From assembly GCA_963815325.1 (NCBI GenBank), contig CAWFGG010000002.1, positions 1 through 64,000 of the forward strand: a DNA stretch of 64,000 nucleotides, written 5' to 3'. Of this stretch, positions 59,617 to 64,000 are shown one piece after another. The stretch's first letter is position 1. Each line of letters begins with the position of its first letter. A model generated the notes under the pieces. It made no database searches, was not told the DNA's origin, and saw only the letters and a program-made list of their open reading frames with translations. Both the position numbers and the translations under genes were made by a program. The stretch comes from JABDII01 sp963815325. Its GTDB lineage: Bacteria > Gemmatimonadota > Gemmatimonadetes > Gemmatimonadales > GWC2-71-9.

Positions 59617-60809
59617 GCGGCGTGGACCACGGGCAGGCCGCGCGGCCCGGCCGGTGGGGGAATCAGGTCGTCGAATTCCTCGCGCACCGCTTGGTATAGA
59701 CTGTTCCGCTCCACCGGGCGCTTGCCGGCATGGCGAATGAGGTCGACCAGGGCATGATACGGCAGCTGCATCTCCGTCGAGGCGCCAGCGTCGTGGTACA
59801 CCCGCTCGAACACCACCGTGCCTTCAACGTCGTCACATCCGAAGGCCAGCGCGATCTGCGACAGGAACGGGGTCACCATCGGCCAGTGGGTCTTGACGTG
59901 CGGCACGTTGTCGAGGAACAGCCGCCCCACCGCGATGTTCTTGAGATCCTCAAACCCGGTCGTCGCCGTACCGACCCGATCGAGATCTTCGCCCAACGCG
60001 TTGTGATCGGGGTGGTATGCCAACGGAATGTAGGTGAGGAACCCGCCGGTCTCGTCCTGGAGCTCGCGAAGCATGGTGAGATGCGCGATTCGGTCATCGG
60101 CCGTCTCGACGTGACCGTACAGCATGGTACAGTTGGTGGGGATCCCGAGCGCGTGGGCCACGCGGTGCACCTCGAGCCACTCCTGCCCGGTGAGTTTCCG
60201 CTCCGCGATCGTGGCGCGGACCGCCGTGCTGAACACCTCGGCGCCACCGCCCGGCAGGCTGGTGAGGCCGGCGTCCTTCAGTGCACGCAGAACGTCGGCG
60301 ATCGTGCACTTCTCGATTCGCGCCAGGTGCGCGATCTCGACCGCGGTCAGCGCCTTGATGTGCACGTCCGGATGGCGCTCCTTGAGGCCGCGGATCATAT
60401 CGGTGTAGTAACTCAGCCTGAGCTTGGGGTGGAGTCCGCCGACGATGTGGAACTCGCGCGTGGGCATGTCCTTGGCCACCGCTGCCTCGGCAAAGACCTC
60501 CTCCAGCGTCCGGGTGTAGGCCCCGTCCTCTTTCGGCATGCGCGCAAACGAGCAGAAGGTGCACGTCTTCCGCAGAATGCACACGTTGGTCGGATTCAGG
60601 TGCTGATTGGCGGAAAAGAAGACCCGGTCGCCGTTCCGCTCTTGGTTGGCATAATCGGCGAGCAGACCAAGCCCCAGGAGATCGTTCGTCGCGTAGAGGA
60701 TTCGGCCGTCTGCCGCGTCGAGACGCGCCCCCTCGAGCACCTTCTCGCCCACCGACCGGAGGGCCGGATCTTCGAGACGGGCGAGATCGGGGGCGGCAAC
60801 AGCAGGCAT
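59613..60809 (-). CDS. mqnE: Aminodeoxyfutalosine synthase
   Basis: 398 residues; radical-SAM enzyme joining adenosine to 3-enolpyruvyl-benzoate. The cysteine cluster reads CILRKTCTFCSF, so the spacing is CX5CX2C instead of the textbook CX3CX2C. REFHIVGGLHPKL, IAHLTMLRELQDETGGFLTYIPLAYHPDHN and the C-terminal LAFGCDDVEGTVV are MqnE-like. A strong AAGGAGAT lies before ATG 60809. First gene of the menaquinone unit, followed by mqnA with a four-base overlap. The odd spacing could reflect a subfamily feature. Confidence 0.9.
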   Translation of the reverse strand: MPAVAAPDLARLEDPALRSVGEKVLEGARLDAADGRILYATNDLLGLGLLADYANQERNGDRVFFSANQHLNPTNVCILRKTCTFCSFARMPKEDGAYTRTLEEVFAEAAVAKDMPTREFHIVGGLHPKLRLSYYTDMIRGLKERHPDVHIKALTAVEIAHLARIEKCTIADVLRALKDAGLTSLPGGGAEVFSTAVRATIAERKLTGQEWLEVHRVAHALGIPTNCTMLYGHVETADDRIAHLTMLRELQDETGGFLTYIPLAYHPDHNALGEDLDRVGTATTGFEDLKNIAVGRLFLDNVPHVKTHWPMVTPFLSQIALAFGCDDVEGTVVFERVYHDAGASTEMQLPYHALVDLIRHAGKRPVERNSLYQAVREEFDDLIPPPAGPRGLPVVHAA

Positions 60810-60845
60810 CCTATCTCCTTGGTGTATCGAGATTAAGGTGCCTGG

Positions 60846-60875
60846 AATGTAGCGAAACGGCGTGGGAAGTCACAA
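60846..60875 (-). promoter_or_regulatory. Weak promoter candidate for the mqnE unit
   Basis: On the minus strand TTGTGA and TACATT are 18 bases apart, about 40 bases before mqnE. Each matches the consensus at four of six positions only. Confidence 0.25.
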
Positions 60876-60906
60876 GTCGTACGTCGTGGGTCTGGAGTCG
60901 CCCTAG

Positions 60907-62148
60907 TTACGCCTGAAACCGGCTTACCGCGAGCGTCACATTGTGTCCGCCGAAACCGAAGGAACTCGACAGGGCGATATCCACGTTGCGGGTGACCTTG
61001 GTGTTCGGAGCACAGTCAAGATCACACTCGGGGTCGGCGAGGTCCTGATTGATCGTTGGTGGAATGACACCGTGGGTCGCGGCGAGGAGTGAGACGGCGA
61101 ACTCAACGGCCCCGGCTGCGCCGAGCAAGTGGCCCGTCATCGATTTGGTGGAGCCGAAGACCAGCCGGGTGGCGTGCTCGCCGAAGGCACGCTTCACGGC
61201 GATGGTCTCGGCAATGTCCCCGAGCTGGGTGGACGTGCCGTGGGCGTTGATGTAGTCGACGCGCTGAGGAGGGATCGCTTGGTCGTCGAGGCAGGCGCGG
61301 ATGGCACGCTGGGCGCCTTCCCCGTCAGGGGGGGGGGAGGTGATGTGGTGCGCGTCGCCGCTCAATCCGTAGCCAAGCACCTCACCCAGGATCGTGGCGC
61401 CGCGAGCTTCGGCGTGGTCCAGGCTCTCGAGCACCACCATGCCCGCCCCGTCGCCGAGGACGAACCCGTCGCGACCCTGATCGAACGGCCGGCTCGCCTT
61501 CTCCGGCTCGTCATTGCGGGTGGACAGGGCCTTCATGTTCTGGAACCCGGCGACGGTGAGTCCCGTGATGGCCGCCTCAGCGCCGCCCGTGACCATCGCG
61601 TCCGCCGCTCCTTCCCTGATAAGGGAGTACGACTCACCGATGGCGTGCGCCGACGACGCGCACGCCGAGACGGTTGCGAAATTGGGCCCCTTGAGGCCAT
61701 ACCGGATGGACACCAACCCCGCTGCGATGTCAGGGATGAACATCGGGACGAAGAACGGCGACACGCGGTCGGGGCCCTTCGTCAAATAGAGCGAGCATTG
61801 GGTCTCGAAGGTTTGCATGCCTCCGATCCCGCTCCCGATGATGACACCGATCCTGTCCGGATCTGGAACAGTCGCGTCGAGCCCAGCTTGGACGACGGCT
61901 TGGTGGGCTGCCGCCAATGCAAACTGCGCGAACAGGTCGTACCGCCGAACTTCTTTCCGATCGATGTACTGCAGGGGGTCGAATCCCTTCACCTCGCAGG
62001 CGAACCGCACCTGCAGGCGCTCGGGATCGAACTTCGTGATGTGAGCCGCGCCGGAGCGGCCGGCAAGTAGGTTCGCCCAGGTCGTGTCGACGTCATTCCC
62101 AACCGGCGTCACCAGGCCAAGGCCGGTGACTACGACACGGCGTGTCAA
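60907..62148 (-). CDS. fabF: Beta-ketoacyl-ACP synthase II
   Basis: 413 residues; extends acyl-ACP by two carbons. Catalytic cysteine in TVSACASSAHAIGE, histidines in INAHGTSTQLGD and SMTGHLLGAAG, and the usual end SSSFGFGGHNVTLAVSRF. Starts at TTG 62148 (MTRRVVVTGLGLVTPVG), one base after the acpP stop; the rare start may tune its level against acpP. It ends the fab cluster here. Confidence 0.95.
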   Translation of the reverse strand: MTRRVVVTGLGLVTPVGNDVDTTWANLLAGRSGAAHITKFDPERLQVRFACEVKGFDPLQYIDRKEVRRYDLFAQFALAAAHQAVVQAGLDATVPDPDRIGVIIGSGIGGMQTFETQCSLYLTKGPDRVSPFFVPMFIPDIAAGLVSIRYGLKGPNFATVSACASSAHAIGESYSLIREGAADAMVTGGAEAAITGLTVAGFQNMKALSTRNDEPEKASRPFDQGRDGFVLGDGAGMVVLESLDHAEARGATILGEVLGYGLSGDAHHITSPPPDGEGAQRAIRACLDDQAIPPQRVDYINAHGTSTQLGDIAETIAVKRAFGEHATRLVFGSTKSMTGHLLGAAGAVEFAVSLLAATHGVIPPTINQDLADPECDLDCAPNTKVTRNVDIALSSSFGFGGHNVTLAVSRFQA

Positions 62149-62149
62149 C

Positions 62150-62386
62150 CTACGACCCGGCCTTTTCCTTGAGGTACTTGAGCGCGTCCCCTACCGTGCG
62201 GAGCTTTTCAGCCTCCTCGTCGGGGATGTCGATGTCGAACTCCTTCTCGAACGCCATGACCAGCTCAACCGTATCGAGACTGTCGGCTCCGAGATCTTCC
62301 ATGAAACTCGCCTCGTCGGTGAGCTTCTCGCGCTCGACGCCCAATTCTTCGACAATGATGTCCTTGACCTTTTCGACCATGTCCAT
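62150..62386 (-). CDS. acpP: Acyl carrier protein
   Basis: 78 residues, acidic. Serine S36 in the DSL motif (EDLGADSLDTVELVMAFEKE) receives the phosphopantetheine arm. ATG 62386 is chosen; an upstream in-frame start would add a basic segment unlike any ACP. It lies 28 bases from fabG and one base from fabF, the common gene order of bacterial fatty-acid clusters. Confidence 0.96.
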   Translation of the reverse strand: MDMVEKVKDIIVEELGVEREKLTDEASFMEDLGADSLDTVELVMAFEKEFDIDIPDEEAEKLRTVGDALKYLKEKAGS

Positions 62387-62414
62387 AACGCTGCACCTCG
62401 ATGAAGAAGAGGAC

Positions 62415-63155
62415 TTACATAACCATCCCGCCATCGACCACCAGCACCTGTCCGGTGATATACTCCGCCAAGTCCGACGCCAGAAACAGCGCGGCCGCCG
62501 CAACATCCTCCGGCCGCCCCAACCGCCCCAGCGCGATAGATCCTAATAAGGCCTCCCTTGCCTCCGCGGGCAAGGCATGGGTCATGTCGGTCTCAATGAA
62601 CCCCGGCGCGATGCAATTGACCAGGATATTGCGGCTGGCATACTCCTTTGCCACCGACTTACTGAGGCCGATCAGGCCGGCTTTGCTGGCCGCGTAGTTT
62701 GCCTGCCCGCGGTTGCCCGTCAAGCCAACGACGCTGGTGATGTTGATGATCCGTCCCCAGCGGCGTTTCATCATTCCCCGCGCCACCGTTCGGATCGTGT
62801 GGAACGCTCCCTTGAGGTTGGCGTCCAGAACCGCGTTCCAATCGTCCTCGCTCAGGCGGAGGATGATGTTGTCGCGGGTGAGACCCGCGTTGTTCACCAG
62901 GATATCGATGGGTCCGAGGACCTGTTCCGCCTCAGCCAGGGCGGCCTCCACTTGATCCCCGTCCGCCACATCGCACGCGACGCCGCATGTGCCCGCTCCG
63001 AGCGCGGTGGCCACCTCCTGGGCGCGGTCACGATCTCGTCCGACGATGGCGACCTTGGCCCCGGCCTGGTGGAAGGCCTGCGCAATTGCGTGCCCTATTC
63101 CTCGGGTGCTGCCGGTGACAAACGCGACCTTCCCGGTCAGATCGATGGTCGTCAT
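62415..63155 (-). CDS. fabG: 3-oxoacyl-ACP reductase
   Basis: 246 residues, short-chain dehydrogenase. The NADPH motif is VAFVTGSTRGIGHAIAQAF; the catalytic set is N in LVNNAG, S in IINITSVVG, and YxxxK in ANYAASKAGLIG. Reduces 3-oxoacyl-ACP with NADPH. ATG 63155 overlaps the stop of fabD (ATGA). A longer upstream reading runs antisense to fabD homology and is rejected. Confidence 0.95.
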   Translation of the reverse strand: MTTIDLTGKVAFVTGSTRGIGHAIAQAFHQAGAKVAIVGRDRDRAQEVATALGAGTCGVACDVADGDQVEAALAEAEQVLGPIDILVNNAGLTRDNIILRLSEDDWNAVLDANLKGAFHTIRTVARGMMKRRWGRIINITSVVGLTGNRGQANYAASKAGLIGLSKSVAKEYASRNILVNCIAPGFIETDMTHALPAEAREALLGSIALGRLGRPEDVAAAALFLASDLAEYITGQVLVVDGGMVM

Positions 63156-64000
63156 GCCAAAAACTCCTCGATCTCGGTGGCGGTGCCCAGGGCGTGGACC
63201 GTGGCATCGGGTACGATGCGTTTGAGGAGGCCGCTCAATACCCGACCGGGGCCAAGCTCGAGGAAACTCCCGCCGCCGGCAAGGGCCGCCGCCTGCTGCA
63301 TGCCTTCCACCCAGCGGACCGGGGCCGTGAGCTGGGCGGCGAGTTGGCGCCGGGCCTCGTCCCCCGTTCGAACCGGGCGCGCCGTCGCGTTGGCCACGAC
63401 CGGAATCTTCGGGTCGCCGAAGGTGACGGCAGCCAGCGCCTGCTCCAGCCCGGGCACCGCCGGGGCCATGAGCGGGGAATGGAACGCCCCGCTCACCTTG
63501 AGCGGAATGACCCGCTTGGCACCTGCCGTCTTGCACTGCTCGCCGGCGCGCGCCACCGCGGCGGGATCGCCCGAGATCACGACTTGGTCGGGTGCGTTCA
63601 AGTTGGCCGGGACGGCGATGCCGTCGCCTGCGGCCTCCACGCAGGCCGCCTCCACCTGCGACACATCGAGCCCCATCACCACGGCCATGGCCCCCGGTCG
63701 TTCGAGTCCGGCCTGGTACATCAGCTCCCCGCGGCGGCGAACGAGCACGGCGGCCTCCGCCGGCGTGAGGGACCCGGCCACGACATAGGCGCTGTATTCG
63801 CCCAGGCTGTGGCCCAGCGCGGCGCGGAGATCGGCCAGGCGGCCCCGAACCACGGCGTGCACGGCGGCGGTATGCGCCAGGATAGCTGGTTGGGCGTTAT
63901 GGGTAAGGGTCAGCTCGTCTTCGGGGCCCTCCCACATGATGCGACTCAGGGCAACGCCCAGGGCGTCGTCGATGGCGGCGAAGGTGTCCCGGGCCTCGGG
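63152..64000 (-). CDS. fabD: Malonyl-CoA:ACP transacylase (partial, cut by window end)
   Basis: The N-terminal part is outside the window; the frame is open to base 64000 (its visible start reads PEARDTFAAIDDALG). GHSLGEYSAYVVAG contains the catalytic serine; RRGELMYQAG with the arginine and GAFHSPLMAPA with the histidine follow. Moves malonyl from CoA to ACP. Coupled to fabG by four bases. About 20-30 residues appear to be missing. Confidence 0.94.
   Translation of the reverse strand, partial: PEARDTFAAIDDALGVALSRIMWEGPEDELTLTHNAQPAILAHTAAVHAVVRGRLADLRAALGHSLGEYSAYVVAGSLTPAEAAVLVRRRGELMYQAGLERPGAMAVVMGLDVSQVEAACVEAAGDGIAVPANLNAPDQVVISGDPAAVARAGEQCKTAGAKRVIPLKVSGAFHSPLMAPAVPGLEQALAAVTFGDPKIPVVANATARPVRTGDEARRQLAAQLTAPVRWVEGMQQAAALAGGGSFLELGPGRVLSGLLKRIVPDATVHALGTATEIEEFLA

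Overview
The window reads as a chromosomal segment of a GC-rich, diderm, menaquinone-using bacterium. The best guess is Gemmatimonadota or a close relative. This is inferred from tandem eukaryote-like Ser/Thr kinases with C-terminal beta-propeller sensors, a Kdo-lipopolysaccharide operon, the futalosine (mqn) menaquinone pathway, sigma-54, and many four-base start/stop overlaps. No 16S or other marker RNA is present, so the phylum is not proven. I see no tRNA, rRNA, CRISPR array, transposase or phage gene. With the starts chosen here, no gene-free stretch exceeds about 300 bases.

Layout. (1) 35-8033: three translationally coupled PknB-like kinases with WD40/PD40-type tails; all three carry frameshifts, and the first two share the same +1 shift at a TAG codon. 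(2) 8155-9795, minus: a DsbB-like quinone-linked disulfide oxidase fused to a C-terminal domain and frameshifted, behind a 55-residue two-helix protein. (3) 10083-19015: a five-gene operon with three GAF/PAS histidine kinases, a stand-alone receiver, and a protein joining a histidine-kinase dimerisation helix, a receiver and a Ser/Thr kinase. This is the most striking system in the window. (4) 19160-21882, minus: a fused methyltransferase-like/PAP2/Lgt-like membrane protein and a lipocalin-like protein. (5) 22163-28062: a DinB-like protein and arsenic genes (arsR-arsM; acr3 with an amine oxidase and an SRPBCC protein), then a Tat-exported aldo/keto reductase. (6) 28115-33160: a secreted sugar-enzyme-like protein coupled to adenine deaminase, a small unknown and a membrane-anchored TPR protein. 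(7) 33445-49950, minus: about fifteen near-contiguous genes, kdsB-pyrG-kdsA-kdsC-kdsD-lptC-lptA-lptB-rpoN followed by glycosyltransferases, a flippase-like protein, YfhO, a dolichol-phosphate-mannose-synthase-like enzyme and dapF. (8) 50192-55288: a methyltransferase, a receiver-like/DUF3052 protein, an anchored unknown and an ABC exporter pair. (9) 55301-60809, minus: mqnE-mqnA-mqnC-ispF-dedA-xer. (10) 60907-64000, minus: fabD (cut by the window end)-fabG-acpP-fabF.

The genes fit a cell with heavy investment in envelope construction (Kdo, LPS transport, polyprenyl-sugar transfer, lipid modification, fatty acids) and in phosphorylation signalling. Seven-base tandem repeats of the GCTATYR type occur at four intergenic sites as five or six units each, and pyrimidine-only repeats of similar period lie near two of them.

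Eleven single-base frame changes were counted: two in each of three kinases, three in the DsbB-like gene, and one each in the sugar-enzyme-like gene and yfhO. Nine of the eleven lie in the first 10 kb, so some may be sequence errors. The shift shared by the first two kinases is harder to explain that way, because silent differences surround it in both copies.
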